A stretch of DNA of 64,000 nucleotides from Mesorhizobium escarrei (GTDB taxonomy: Bacteria; Pseudomonadota; Alphaproteobacteria; Rhizobiales; Rhizobiaceae), in NCBI RefSeq assembly GCF_935825525.1, contig NZ_CAKXZT010000046.1, positions 1 to 64,000 of the forward strand, in the 5' to 3' direction. Numbering within the stretch: the stretch's first letter is position 1; each line of letters begins with the position of its first letter. Made by a program: the position numbers and the translations under genes. Positions 23,581-32,450 of this stretch are shown piece by piece. Under the pieces are notes generated by a model. The model was not told where the DNA came from. It ran no database searches and was given only the letters and a program-made list of their open reading frames with translations.

Positions 23581-23865
23581 GGCGAGAAGAACCTGTTGCG
23601 CACGGCCCAGCGCAACGGCAATCGCGAGCGCGACTGGCAGACGCGCGCCGCACCGTCGAACTGCGCATCCCAAAGCTCAGGAAGGACTCCTATTTCTCCG
23701 GTTCCCTTGAACCGCGCGGCATGGCCGAGAAGGTGACCGCCGTCGTCCGGGGCCTCACGTCCAGGGTATCTCGACCCGCTCGGTAGGCGATGCAAAGGGC
23801 CTGAGACCTGATGCGATTTCTGCAGGTCCGTTTGCAGCCCACATTGAAATCCCGTCACACTTGTA
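23581..23865 (+). pseudogene. IS256-family transposase remnant
   Basis: Translation pieces in shifted plus-strand frames match the conserved part of IS256/Mutator transposases: first LLRTAQRNGNRERDWQTRA, then, after a frameshift, RTVELRIPKLRKDSYF and EPRGMAEKVTAVV, then, after a further shift, QGISTRSVGDA. Intact relatives read RNGYRDRDW...VELRIPKLR...YFP.FLEPRR.AE.AL..V...Y.QGVSTR. The DDE catalytic domain is missing. It is an old fragment, another mobile scar in the left part of the window. Confidence 0.75.
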
Positions 23866-23944
23866 ACTCTCAGTTCCCCGTCTGCCCGAGATAGCGTCTT
23901 CGTATCGAGACCGTGGAACGGCGAATTCGACCGCAGGACCGGAA

Positions 23945-24238
23945 ATGACGATGTTTGCAGCAAAAGAGACAGCCACTTCGTTGCTCGGGCAAGCGGTCGA
24001 TGTTGGCCGCTGGCTCGGGCTCGCCGCCGCACCGACCTTTGCACTCATAGCCTGGATTTCTGCTGTCGGCTCGGCGGGTATGACCATGTGCTCTGCCGGC
24101 TCGCGTTTCATGCCGATCAACGACATGGCCCTGATGTATCTGCTGATGAGCCTCTTTCACGTAGCGCCGTGGCTGAAGCTCTTTTCCGCCCGTTCGCAGC
24201 ACTGCAACACTTCCGTCGCCCAAACCCAAGGAGACTGA
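23945..24238 (+). CDS. Small inner-membrane hypothetical protein (97 aa)
   Basis: Two predicted membrane helices (LGLAAAPTFALIAWISAVGS and ALMYLLMSLFHVAPWLKLFS) separated by a short loop with a MTMCSAG segment. AGGACCGG precedes the ATG. It ends two bases before the DUF899 gene, so the pair is one operon. Similar small membrane proteins accompany DUF899 genes; function unknown. Confidence 0.65.
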   Translation: MTMFAAKETATSLLGQAVDVGRWLGLAAAPTFALIAWISAVGSAGMTMCSAGSRFMPINDMALMYLLMSLFHVAPWLKLFSARSQHCNTSVAQTQGD

Positions 24239-24240
24239 CA

Positions 24241-24933
24241 ATGCAACACGCTGTCGTTTCACGCGATGACTGGCTGACCGCCCGCCGGGACCTCCTGCGA
24301 GCGGAGAAGGAACTCACGCATCTTCGCGACAAGGTCGCACGCGAGCGGCTCGCCCTGCCATGGGTGCGTATCGAGAAGGAATATTTGTTTGAAACGCCGG
24401 ATGGTCAGCGTGAACTCGCCGATCTCTTCGACGGCCGTTCGCAACTTCTCGTACAACATTTCATGTTCGCGCCGGGATGGAAGGAAGGCTGCCCGAGTTG
24501 CTCGTTCATGGCCGATCACACCGACGGCATGAACAAGCATCTGGCGCATCACGATGTAACCATGATCGCCGTCTCGCGCGCGCCGCTTGCCGAGATCGAG
24601 CGCTATCGCAGACGCATGGGCTGGCAGTTCCGATGGGTGTCCTCGAACGGCAGTCCGTTCAACTACGATTTCCGGGTCAGTTTCACGCCCGAAGAGGTCG
24701 CCACCGGGCACATCGACTACAACTTCGGCGAATGGCGGGAAACCGGCGAGGAATGGCCTGGTCTGAGCGCCTTCTACAAAGATGATGCTGGCGACGTCTT
24801 TCACACCTACTCCACCTTCGGCCGCGGTGTAGAGGTGATGATGGGCACCTACGCCATGCTCGACCTCATGCCAAAGGGGCGCAACGAAGCTGAGGGAATG
24901 GACTGGGTGCGCCGCCACGACCGTTACGCGTAG
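24241..24933 (+). CDS. DUF899 thioredoxin-like family protein (230 aa)
   Basis: Thioredoxin-fold protein of the DUF899 family. The fold is seen in LLVQHFMFAPGWKEGCPSCS, where GCPSC takes the place of the thioredoxin WCGPC, and in the later VSRAPLAEIERYRRRMGW and DDAGDVFHTYSTFGRG. An N-terminal helical part (LRAEKELTHLRDKVARER) is typical. A redox role is plausible, with unknown partners. The ATG at 24241 has AAGGAGA upstream. Confidence 0.85.
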   Translation: MQHAVVSRDDWLTARRDLLRAEKELTHLRDKVARERLALPWVRIEKEYLFETPDGQRELADLFDGRSQLLVQHFMFAPGWKEGCPSCSFMADHTDGMNKHLAHHDVTMIAVSRAPLAEIERYRRRMGWQFRWVSSNGSPFNYDFRVSFTPEEVATGHIDYNFGEWRETGEEWPGLSAFYKDDAGDVFHTYSTFGRGVEVMMGTYAMLDLMPKGRNEAEGMDWVRRHDRYA

Positions 24934-25186
24934 ACCCGCGGGGACGGTGGAATGATGCCGGATGGAAAACGAGAAATATCCGTCGCACCTACAAGCCACG
25001 CCTTCGAAATACTCATAAAGCTGCCGGCTGGTCCGCAGCCTCGGTCAGGCATCAGTTTTGAGCGACACTTTCAGTACGTGACGACGATTGCTTCGGTGCC
25101 GATCAATCGCGAACAGCGTCGACAGGGTCTCCGCTCTGTCACGCTTTGCCATCTATGGTCCAGAGGATGAGATGCCATGACGAACT
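24934..25186. other. Intergenic region, nothing recognised
   Basis: About 250 bases without a supported gene. A 72-codon frame from 24952 has no ribosome binding site and no recognisable sequence. Confidence 0.35.
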
Positions 25187-25384
25187 TCAGGGCGATGGGA
25201 GGTTCTCGTCGGCCACCTGTTGCTCTCGCCGCTCAAGCTCCTTCTGAAGCTTCAACGCTAATGCGACGAGCCTCGGTGACAGGGCTTGATCCCCCTCCAG
25301 TCCTAACCGCTTACGTAGGCTCCGACGATTGTCTTCCGAACGGACCAACTCTCGGAAGCCACGATCGCTCTCTCGGGTTGCCAT
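25187..25384 (-). CDS. Small charged hypothetical protein (65 aa)
   Basis: Helical, charged protein starting MATRESDRGFRELVRSED and ending with a Glu/Arg/Gln-rich helix (LKLQKELERREQQVADE). ATG 25384 has AAGGTG upstream and a candidate EcfG promoter 24 bases before it, so it is probably a real, stress-linked gene. No family recognised. Confidence 0.6.
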   Translation of the reverse strand: MATRESDRGFRELVRSEDNRRSLRKRLGLEGDQALSPRLVALALKLQKELERREQQVADENLPSP

Positions 25385-25408
25385 GACGTCACCTTTAGCT
25401 CTGAACGC

Positions 25409-25433
25409 AACTCGCCGATTACTAAAGGGTTCC
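25409..25433 (-). promoter_or_regulatory. Candidate EcfG promoter for the 65-aa gene
   Basis: On the minus strand GGAAC (25429-25433), 17-base spacer, GTT (25409-25411); 24 bases upstream of the ATG. Confidence 0.5.
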
Positions 25434-25483
25434 ATGAGGGGCCGGATTATTTCGCTAGAACGTTCCGAGCGGTGATCGAATAA

Positions 25484-25723
25484 CTAAGCGGGATTGAGCG
25501 GATACTGCTCGTGATCATCGAAAGCCACGAACAGGCCCAGGGCAGCAGCGACTTCGAGGATAGCTTCGGTCAGATCGTCATTGGATGCGACCAATCCAGG
25601 TGCAGCCTGCCGAACCTGGTTTAATGCCGCTTTGACCGAGACGGTGTCGCCATAGCCGGCCCTGTTGAGGACTGCGGCAATCGCCTGATCTAGAACTGGA
25701 CCGACCCTACCGACGATGCTCAT
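25484..25723 (-). CDS. Small hypothetical protein (79 aa)
   Basis: Helical soluble protein starting MSIVGRVGPVLDQAIAAVL and ending in an acidic tail. ATG 25723 follows GGGAAGGTGG. Possibly a small all-alpha domain. No family recognised, no neighbour giving a clue. Confidence 0.5.
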   Translation of the reverse strand: MSIVGRVGPVLDQAIAAVLNRAGYGDTVSVKAALNQVRQAAPGLVASNDDLTEAILEVAAALGLFVAFDDHEQYPLNPA

Positions 25724-26064
25724 CCACCTTCCCCCCCGGGAATGCGAGAAGGTGATAGTAGCGCGTCTGGGGCTGCGATGCAACCGACGCGCGAATCGCA
25801 TCAAATTGGTCTGCGGAAAGTCTTGGAGAGAACAGCCCTTGCTCTGAGGTGTGGGGCGGCCAGTTTTTCAGCTTGCTGCCGCAAATCGTTTGAATGCAGT
25901 GCGCCCGCCATCACCAAAGCTGGAACTAGCATCGCGCCTCGCGCACCCGCGCCCGCCGAGTGCTCCGTGGCCGCGCGCGAATCTTCTCGACGCTGATCGT
26001 AAAATGCGGCGGGATCAACCCTAAGCGGTCCTACGGCTCCGGCTAACTACAGATTCCTGCTCAG
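25724..26064. other. Intergenic region before the T6SS locus
   Basis: About 340 bases separating the stress island from clpV. No gene, repeat or convincing terminator could be supported; this is the apparent left boundary of the T6SS. Confidence 0.4.
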
Positions 26065-28845
26065 CTATTCGAAGGAATAGGTGAAACCTCCTTCGGAGGC
26101 TCCGACCGTCACCTTCGTCATCTTTTCGCCCTCCAGCGACCGGTTCAGCACGCCACGGCTCAGTTCCGGCAGAAGCGTGTTTGTCAAAATGGCGTCGATC
26201 ATTCGCCCGCCGGATTCGATCTCGGTGCAGCGGGCTTTGACCAGATCCATGACGCCGTCACCGATCACCAACTCGGCATCGTTGCTCGAGCGCAGCCGGC
26301 GGGCGATCTTGGCGAACTGATGGCGGGTGATCGCTTCGATCATCATGTCCGAGAGCGGGTAGTAAGGGATGGTCACCACCCGGCCGAGGAAGGCCGCTGG
26401 GAAAACCTTCAGCAGCGGGGCGCGCAATGCTGTGTCGAGATCATCGAGCCCCGCCCGCACCGTGCCGCTTCTGGTCCGGTCCATAATGACTTCGGAGCCA
26501 ACATTCGAGGTGAGCAGGATCAGCGTGTTTTTGAAATCGATCCGCCGGCCTTCACTGTCGTCCATCATTCCCTTGTCGAAGACCTGGAAGAAGATTTCAT
26601 GCACATCCGGATGCGCCTTCTCGACCTCGTCAAGCAAGATCACCGAATAGGGCTTGCGCCGGACCGCCTCGGTGAGGATGCCGCCCTTGCCGTAGCCGAC
26701 ATATCCGGGCGGCGCGCCCTTCAAGGTGGAGACCGTGTGCGCCTCCTGGAACTCGGACATATTGATCGAAATGAGGTTCTGCTCGCCGCCATAGAGCGTC
26801 TCGGCCAGGGCCAGCGCGGTTTCGGTCTTGCCGACACCCGAGGGACCGCAGAGCAGAAAAACCCCCACTGGCTTTTCGGGCGCGCCGAGCCCGGCGCGGC
26901 TGGTCTGCACGCGCTTGGCAATCATTTCCATGGCGTGATCCTGACCGACCACGCGCTCGGACAGTGTGACGGCGAGCCGCAGCGCCTTTTCGGTCTGGCT
27001 CGACAGCATCCGGCCGGTCGGGATGCCGGTCCAGTCCTGCACCACGGCAGCCACGGCATTGCGGTCGACCGACGGCAGGATCAGCGGCGTCTCGCCCTGC
27101 GCCTCTGCGAGGTCGGCCATCAGCTCGCGCAGCCGCGCGAGATCGGCAGCCGGATCGGGTGCAGAAGGATCGGCAGTGGCCGTTGTTTCCGCATCGGGTT
27201 CAGGCGCATCGGTTTCAGGCGCATCGGTTTCAGGCGCTTTGACCTCGGGGGCATCGGCGCCTGCGGTTTCGGCGACCGCCCCCGTAGGCTCCACGGCGTC
27301 GAGCGGCACACCCTCGCCGCGCAGCCTGGCGCGCAATTCGAGTATCTCGCCAACCAGCGCCTTTTCCCGATCCCAACGTTGCTGCGCGGCCGCAAGCGTG
27401 AGTTCGGTCTCTGCCAGTCCGGTTTCGACACGAGCCTGCCGGTCGGCCACTTCGATGCCGATCGCTGCCTCGCGGCCGATGATGGCGCGCTCGACCTCCA
27501 GTGCCTGGCGGCGGCGCATGATGTCCTCGACCTCGGCAGGGGTGGCATGCTGCGAAATGGCGACACGGGCGCAGGCGGTGTCGAGAAGGCTCACGGCCTT
27601 GTCGGGCAGTTGCCGCGCCGGGATGTAGCGGTGGGAGAGGCTGACCGCCGCCTCGATCGCCTCATCGAGGATCTGCACCTTGTGATGCTGCTCAAGAACA
27701 CCGGCGACACCACGCAGCATGAGAACGGCCACCACTTCCGACGGCTCATCTATCTTGACGACCTGGAAGCGACGGGTGAGCGCCGGGTCCTTCTCGATGT
27801 GCTGCTTGTACTCGGCCCAGGTCGTTGCCGCGATGGTGCGAAGCTCGCCGCGCGCCAGCGCCGGCTTCAGCAGATTGGCCGCATCACCGGTTCCTGCCGC
27901 GCCGCCAGCGCCAATCAAGGTGTGCGCTTCGTCGATGAAGAGGATGACCGGCGTTTCCGAGGATTGCACCTCGTCAATGACCGCCTTCAGCCGTTTTTCG
28001 AATTCGCCCTTTACGCTGGCGCCCGCTTGCATCAGGCCGACATCGAGCATGCGCACGCTGACGCCCTGCAGCGTCGGCGGCACGTCGCCTTCGGCAATGC
28101 GCAAGGCAAAGCCCTCGACGACCGCGGTTTTGCCAACCCCGGCCTCGCCGGTCAGGATCGGGTTGTTTTGCCGGCGCCGCATCAGGATATCGACAATCTG
28201 CCTGATCTCGGGATCGCGGCCGACGACCGGATCGATCTTGCCGTCGCGGGCGCGCTGGGTCAGGTCGGTGGCATATTTCGCCAGCGCCGAATCCCCGCCC
28301 GCAGCCCGCCGCGGTGTTTCGGCGGCTGGAACCGCAGTCGAGGCGCCGGCTTCGAGCGAACCCTCCATGACGTCTGCGAACCGCGTAATGACGGCCTGCG
28401 CATCGATCTTGTCGAATTCGCCGCTGATCTTTGACAGCAAGCCTTCCAGCACGGGGGTCTTCAGGCAGGCGAGCAGAATATGCGCACTGCGCACTTCGTC
28501 GACGCTGAATTCCAGCCCCGCCAGGCCCCAGGCCTCCTGGATGGCGTGAAAGATATGATCGGAAAATTCCTCGATCGAAGTGGCGCCGTAGGGCAGCTTG
28601 TCGACGGCGCGGGTCATATCGGCCGTGAGCCGGCTCGCATCCACCCCGGCGTCTGCCAGTACTAGTTGCACATCCGAGCGCTCTGAGAGCACCAGTTGTT
28701 CGATGAAGTGAACGAGCTCGACATAAGGGTTGCCGCGCAGCTTGGCTGTGTCGGCCGCAGCCTTGAAGGCGCGCAAACAGACAGGATTGAGCTTGCCGAC
28801 CAGTTCCTTGCGTTTGAAGCTCTGCGACGACCGGCGCTGTTCCAT
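26065..28845 (-). CDS. tssH: T6SS AAA+ ATPase ClpV/TssH (926 aa)
   Basis: Hexameric AAA+ unfoldase that recycles the contracted TssB/TssC sheath. The N-terminal Clp-N domain is at about residues 5-155. The first AAA module has Walker A GEAGVGKTAVVEG and Walker B VILFIDEAHT; the second has GPSGVGKTETALA and VILLDEVEKAHPD. The C-terminal D2-small domain closes the protein. ATG 28845 follows GGAGGGG and matches the ClpV N-terminus. Oddly, the coiled-coil M-domain is followed by a low-complexity insert (APETDAPETDAPEPDAE, ~residue 535) not typical of ClpV. It is divergent from tssA across about 330 bases. Confidence 0.95.
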   Translation of the reverse strand: MEQRRSSQSFKRKELVGKLNPVCLRAFKAAADTAKLRGNPYVELVHFIEQLVLSERSDVQLVLADAGVDASRLTADMTRAVDKLPYGATSIEEFSDHIFHAIQEAWGLAGLEFSVDEVRSAHILLACLKTPVLEGLLSKISGEFDKIDAQAVITRFADVMEGSLEAGASTAVPAAETPRRAAGGDSALAKYATDLTQRARDGKIDPVVGRDPEIRQIVDILMRRRQNNPILTGEAGVGKTAVVEGFALRIAEGDVPPTLQGVSVRMLDVGLMQAGASVKGEFEKRLKAVIDEVQSSETPVILFIDEAHTLIGAGGAAGTGDAANLLKPALARGELRTIAATTWAEYKQHIEKDPALTRRFQVVKIDEPSEVVAVLMLRGVAGVLEQHHKVQILDEAIEAAVSLSHRYIPARQLPDKAVSLLDTACARVAISQHATPAEVEDIMRRRQALEVERAIIGREAAIGIEVADRQARVETGLAETELTLAAAQQRWDREKALVGEILELRARLRGEGVPLDAVEPTGAVAETAGADAPEVKAPETDAPETDAPEPDAETTATADPSAPDPAADLARLRELMADLAEAQGETPLILPSVDRNAVAAVVQDWTGIPTGRMLSSQTEKALRLAVTLSERVVGQDHAMEMIAKRVQTSRAGLGAPEKPVGVFLLCGPSGVGKTETALALAETLYGGEQNLISINMSEFQEAHTVSTLKGAPPGYVGYGKGGILTEAVRRKPYSVILLDEVEKAHPDVHEIFFQVFDKGMMDDSEGRRIDFKNTLILLTSNVGSEVIMDRTRSGTVRAGLDDLDTALRAPLLKVFPAAFLGRVVTIPYYPLSDMMIEAITRHQFAKIARRLRSSNDAELVIGDGVMDLVKARCTEIESGGRMIDAILTNTLLPELSRGVLNRSLEGEKMTKVTVGASEGGFTYSFE
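27180..27245 (-). repeat. Tandem 15-bp repeat inside clpV
   Basis: The unit GCATCGGTTTCAGGC (plus strand) occurs in near-perfect tandem, encoding repeated APETD on the minus strand. It lies in the linker between the M-domain and the second AAA module and is a likely site of length variation. Confidence 0.6.
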
Positions 28846-29177
28846 CGAACTTGCCCCTCCAATCTGCCAGCCAATAAACTGCCACATAAGCAGCCACTTG
28901 ACAAAGAGCGTTTATGAGCGGGGCGTCCGGGTGTTCGATTCAGTCGATTTCTTCGGTTCCGGTAGGCGCCGGCGCCATTGGCTACAACGCCATCGAACGC
29001 CCCGCCTGCTGGCGATGCATTCACCGACAGGGTTCGACAAATGCGCCAGCGCTTTCGAGCCCAGCTGGCCGGTTGCAGGCTCGTATTAAGATTGAGCATC
29101 AACTAAATTGTGGTAAAGTGTCGCAGTGTGGTAACGTTGGGTTACGCACGGCGCAGAGCCGCGCGCTGGGGGATGGT
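28846..29177. promoter_or_regulatory. Divergent clpV/tssA regulatory region
   Basis: This 332-base spacer must hold promoters for both the leftward clpV and the rightward T6SS operon. I find no convincing sigma-54 or EcfG promoter. An inverted repeat, GTAAC-GTTGG-GTTAC (29131-29145), lies 32 bases before the tssA start and could be an operator. Confidence 0.4.
29131..29145. promoter_or_regulatory. Inverted repeat GTAAC-N5-GTTAC upstream of tssA
   Basis: Perfect five-base inverted repeat with a five-base spacer, positioned near where the operon leader would lie. Candidate operator; the regulator is unknown. Confidence 0.35.
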
Positions 29178-30347
29178 GTGCTTGATCTCGCACTCTGGCT
29201 GAATCCGCTGGACGGTGAAAATCCGTCAGGGGAGGATTTGCGCAACGATCCAGCCTTTCATGAGCTGGAGCGCCTGACGGAACAGCAGAAAAAGGTCGAG
29301 TATCAAGGGAACGCCAAGTTAGAAGTTGCCGTTCCGATCGACTGGTCCACCGTGCTCACCAAGGCCGAAGAGCTGCGTCCACACGGCCGGGACCTGCGCC
29401 TCCTCGTCATCGTTACGCGTGCTCTGGCCAACGAGTATCGGCTGGCCGGGCTGGCTGAGGGCTTGACCCTCATAGCGCAAACCTTCGATCAGCACTGGGC
29501 AACCATGCACCCGGCCCTGCGGTCCGGTGCTACGCCGCGCGACGCCGCCCTGCGCCGCATCAATGCGCTGACTGACCTCCAGAACAGTCAGGATGGCCTG
29601 CTCAAGGATTTGCGGAAAATGACGTTTTTCGCGCCGCGTGCAATCGGCCCGATCCTCGGCGAGGATCTGGAGAAGGGCGCGCTCGACGAGCGTGTCATGC
29701 TTCAGGAAGCGGCCTCGGGACTGAACGCGACCGAAAAGGCGGCTCTGGCGAGCGCGCACAGCCAATTGGTGAACCGGGTGCGCAGCGCATGCGTCGCACA
29801 GATCGATCAGGCCGGCGCGGAGATGACGTCGCTCTTTGCCAATGCGCGCGCCGCGATCGCGGCCCTCGAGGCGGTGGAAACCGCCCTCAATGCCCGTATC
29901 GAGGGCAGCGGCGCCACCGTTCCGGAATTAAAGCGGTTTCTGCAGCGTTTGCTGACGACCCTCGAACGAAACTCGGCCGCCGGCGCCACCGCGAATGGCG
30001 CCGCAAAGCCTGTTTCCGCGCCTGCAGAACCACCAACGCCTGTTCGAAACGGTAATGGAGCCGATACGATGGCAAGTATGGCAAGTTACGCGGAACCGAG
30101 CACGGGGCTCCCTGATCGGATTTCCTCGCGCGACGACGTCGTGAAATGCCTCGACCTCGTCGTCGCCTTCTATGACCGCACCGAACCGTCGAGCCCGATT
30201 CCGCACCTCGCCCGCCGGGTGCGCCGGATGGTGCATATGGACTTCGTTGAACTGATGGAAGATCTCGCCCCGTCGGGGCTGAAGGAATTCCGGCTGCTTG
30301 CCGGCGTTCCCGATGCCAAGAAGACGGCCCAGAAGGATGAAAGGTAA
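29178..30347 (+). CDS. tssA: T6SS protein TssA (389 aa)
   Basis: TssA/ImpA-N family protein, which primes and caps sheath polymerisation and links baseplate, membrane complex and tail. The ImpA_N signature is WLNPLDGENPSGEDLRNDP near the N-terminus. A central segment with PHGRDLRLLVIVTRA and a C-terminal domain with RDDVVKCLDLVVAFYDRTEP follow, the latter typical of the short TssA class. I choose the GTG at 29178: it places GEDL about 20 residues in, as in homologues, and has GGGGGA upstream. The frame is open further 5' but non-homologous. Confidence 0.9.
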   Translation: MLDLALWLNPLDGENPSGEDLRNDPAFHELERLTEQQKKVEYQGNAKLEVAVPIDWSTVLTKAEELRPHGRDLRLLVIVTRALANEYRLAGLAEGLTLIAQTFDQHWATMHPALRSGATPRDAALRRINALTDLQNSQDGLLKDLRKMTFFAPRAIGPILGEDLEKGALDERVMLQEAASGLNATEKAALASAHSQLVNRVRSACVAQIDQAGAEMTSLFANARAAIAALEAVETALNARIEGSGATVPELKRFLQRLLTTLERNSAAGATANGAAKPVSAPAEPPTPVRNGNGADTMASMASYAEPSTGLPDRISSRDDVVKCLDLVVAFYDRTEPSSPIPHLARRVRRMVHMDFVELMEDLAPSGLKEFRLLAGVPDAKKTAQKDER

Positions 30348-30353
30348 CGAGCC

Positions 30354-30893
30354 ATGCCAGCTGAAAGCAAAGCGAAAGTCATTGAACGGAACCGCGCTCC
30401 GCGCGTGCAGATCGCCTATGACGTGGAAACCTATGGCAGCCCGACGACGATCGAATTGCCGTTCGTCATGGGCGTGATGGCCGACCTTTCCGGCGCTTCA
30501 CAGACCAAGGAAGCGATGAAGTCGGTGCTGGACCGCTCCTTTGTCGAGACCGACGCGAACCGCTTCCCGCGTTTCATGGAGGCGCTTGGACCGCGCGTCA
30601 AAGCCCGCGTGAAGAATACGCTGCCTCAGGCTGAGGGCGCCGAGCGGGATGAAGAGCTGGCACTCGATCTTACCTTCACCAAGATGGGCGACTTCGCCCC
30701 GGACAAGATTGCCGAGCAAGTCCCGCAACTGGCCGAGATCCTCAAGATGCGTCGCCAGCTCGAGGAACTGCTCGGCTTCATGGATGGCCGCGTCGATGCC
30801 GAAAAGCGCATCGCGCAGCTTCTGAACAACGAGCCGCTTCTTGGCAAAATCGCCAGCCAGGCATTGTCGGACGAAGACAAGGTTGAGGTGTAA
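30354..30893 (+). CDS. tssB: T6SS contractile sheath small subunit TssB/VipA (179 aa)
   Basis: Small sheath subunit that forms the TssB/TssC heterodimer of the contractile tail. Family features include RVQIAYDVETYG at the N-terminus, LPFVMGVMADLSG and the C-terminal helix LEELLGFMDGRVDAEKRIAQ that interlocks with TssC. It starts six bases after tssA and ends two bases before tssC. Length is normal. Confidence 0.97.
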   Translation: MPAESKAKVIERNRAPRVQIAYDVETYGSPTTIELPFVMGVMADLSGASQTKEAMKSVLDRSFVETDANRFPRFMEALGPRVKARVKNTLPQAEGAERDEELALDLTFTKMGDFAPDKIAEQVPQLAEILKMRRQLEELLGFMDGRVDAEKRIAQLLNNEPLLGKIASQALSDEDKVEV

Positions 30894-30895
30894 TC

Positions 30896-32401
30896 ATGGC
30901 CGAACAGCAAAAGACCGCAGACGTCGCCGCCGAGGCGGAGACCATCGATCTCGGAGAGTTCAGCGGGCTCCTGGAAAAGGATTTCAAGGTCAAGAAGGAC
31001 GACAGCGAGAAGCTGCAGCAACTCGTTCGCAATCTCGCGCTGGCGGCACAGTCGCGATCCGACACCACGACCATCTCGTCCAACGCGATCAAGTCGATCA
31101 AGTCGCTGATCGCGGGCATCGACAAGATGCTGTCGGAGCAGGTCAACGAGATCCTGCACGCGCCGGAAGTGCGCGAAATGGAAGGCACATGGCGCGGCCT
31201 TTGGTATCTCATCAACAACACCGAGACGGATCAGAAGTTGAAGATCCGGGTGATGAACATTTCCAAGGAGCAGCTCGCCGACACGCTTGAAGACTATGAA
31301 GGCCAGATGTGGGACCAGAGCCCGATCTTCAAGAAGGTCTATACGGACGAGTATTCGATGCTGGGCGGCGAGCCGATCGGCTGCCTGATCGGCGCCTACG
31401 AATTCTCCAACCATCCGCGTGACGTCGGCCTGTTGCGCAACATCTCGGGCATCTGCGCCTCGGCGCACACGCCGTTCATCGCGGCGGCCTCGCCGCGCCT
31501 GTTCCGCATGGACAGCTGGCAGGAACTGCCGAACCCGCAGGACCTGCAGCAGATTGTCTCCAACGCCGCCTACGCCTCGTGGCAATCGCTGCGCGAGAGT
31601 GAGGATGCGCGCTATATCGGCCTCACGATGCCGCGCGTCCTGGCACGGCTTCCCTACGGCACGGATACCGTTCCGGTGAAGGGTTTCACGTTCGAGGAAG
31701 AGGTCCAGGGCGACCACAACAAATATGTCTGGATGAACGCCGCCTTCCCGATGGCCGTGAACATAAACCGCAGCCACAAGCTCTATGGCTGGGGCACGCA
31801 GATCCGCGGCGTCGAGAATGGCGGCACAGTCATCAACCTGCCGGTGCACAGCTTTCCCACCGACGACGGATCGGTGGCGATGAAATGTCCGACGGAAGTC
31901 GCCATCGACGACCGGCGCGAGGCGGAACTGGCCAAGCTCGGCCTGATGCCGATCCTGCACCGGAAGAACACGGATCTGGCGGCTTTCATCGGCGCGCATT
32001 CGCTGCAGGACGACGAAACCCGCGCCGGCCGGCTAGTCGATCCCGACGCGCAGTCGAACGAGCGGCTGAGCGCCAATCTGCCCTATCTCTTCCCGGTCTC
32101 GCGGTTTGCACATTACCTCAAAGCCATCGCGCGCGACAAGATAGGGTCGTTCAAGGAGCGGTCGGACATGCAGATCTGGCTGACCGAGTGGATCAACCGA
32201 TACGTGCTGGCCAACCCGGCCTTTGCCGACGACAAGGCGCGCGCCAAGCGCCCGCTTGCCGCCGCTGAGGTCCAGGTGGACAGCGTCGAGGGGCGGCCGG
32301 GCTACTACAACGCCCGCTTCTATCTTCGCCCGCATTACCAGTTGGAGGGCATCAACGCCTCGCTTCGGCTGGTGTCGGAACTACCGTCCGTAAAGGCTTG
32401 A
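30896..32401 (+). CDS. tssC: T6SS contractile sheath large subunit TssC/VipB (501 aa)
   Basis: Large sheath subunit. Diagnostic segments are MEGTWRGLWYLINNTETDQ, EYSMLGGEPIGCLIGAYEFS, the DVGLLRNISGICASAHTPFI stretch and the C-terminal part with FAHYLKAIARDKIGSF and RPGYYNARFYLRPHYQLEG. Full length, with no obvious defects. Its N-terminal helix would carry the ClpV-binding determinant. It is immediately downstream of tssB and 49 bases before hcp. Confidence 0.97.
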   Translation: MAEQQKTADVAAEAETIDLGEFSGLLEKDFKVKKDDSEKLQQLVRNLALAAQSRSDTTTISSNAIKSIKSLIAGIDKMLSEQVNEILHAPEVREMEGTWRGLWYLINNTETDQKLKIRVMNISKEQLADTLEDYEGQMWDQSPIFKKVYTDEYSMLGGEPIGCLIGAYEFSNHPRDVGLLRNISGICASAHTPFIAAASPRLFRMDSWQELPNPQDLQQIVSNAAYASWQSLRESEDARYIGLTMPRVLARLPYGTDTVPVKGFTFEEEVQGDHNKYVWMNAAFPMAVNINRSHKLYGWGTQIRGVENGGTVINLPVHSFPTDDGSVAMKCPTEVAIDDRREAELAKLGLMPILHRKNTDLAAFIGAHSLQDDETRAGRLVDPDAQSNERLSANLPYLFPVSRFAHYLKAIARDKIGSFKERSDMQIWLTEWINRYVLANPAFADDKARAKRPLAAAEVQVDSVEGRPGYYNARFYLRPHYQLEGINASLRLVSELPSVKA

Positions 32402-32450
32402 TTTACAGCAACATAGTCCTGTTTTGTTTTGAAAACGCTGGAGGAAGACA

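Noticed and set aside
24952..25170. A 72-codon frame after the DUF899 gene
   Set aside because: No ribosome binding site, random-looking composition, no recognised similarity.
26320..28434. A 704-codon open frame antisense to clpV
   Set aside because: Antisense shadow caused by GC-rich codon bias; ClpV motifs on the other strand are complete and this frame has no recognisable domain.
28898..28903. TTGACA hexamer upstream of tssA as a sigma-70 -35 box
   Set aside because: No plausible -10 element 16-18 bases downstream.
30626..31999. A 457-codon open frame antisense to tssC
   Set aside because: Shadow of a perfectly conserved sheath gene; no start signals, no domain.
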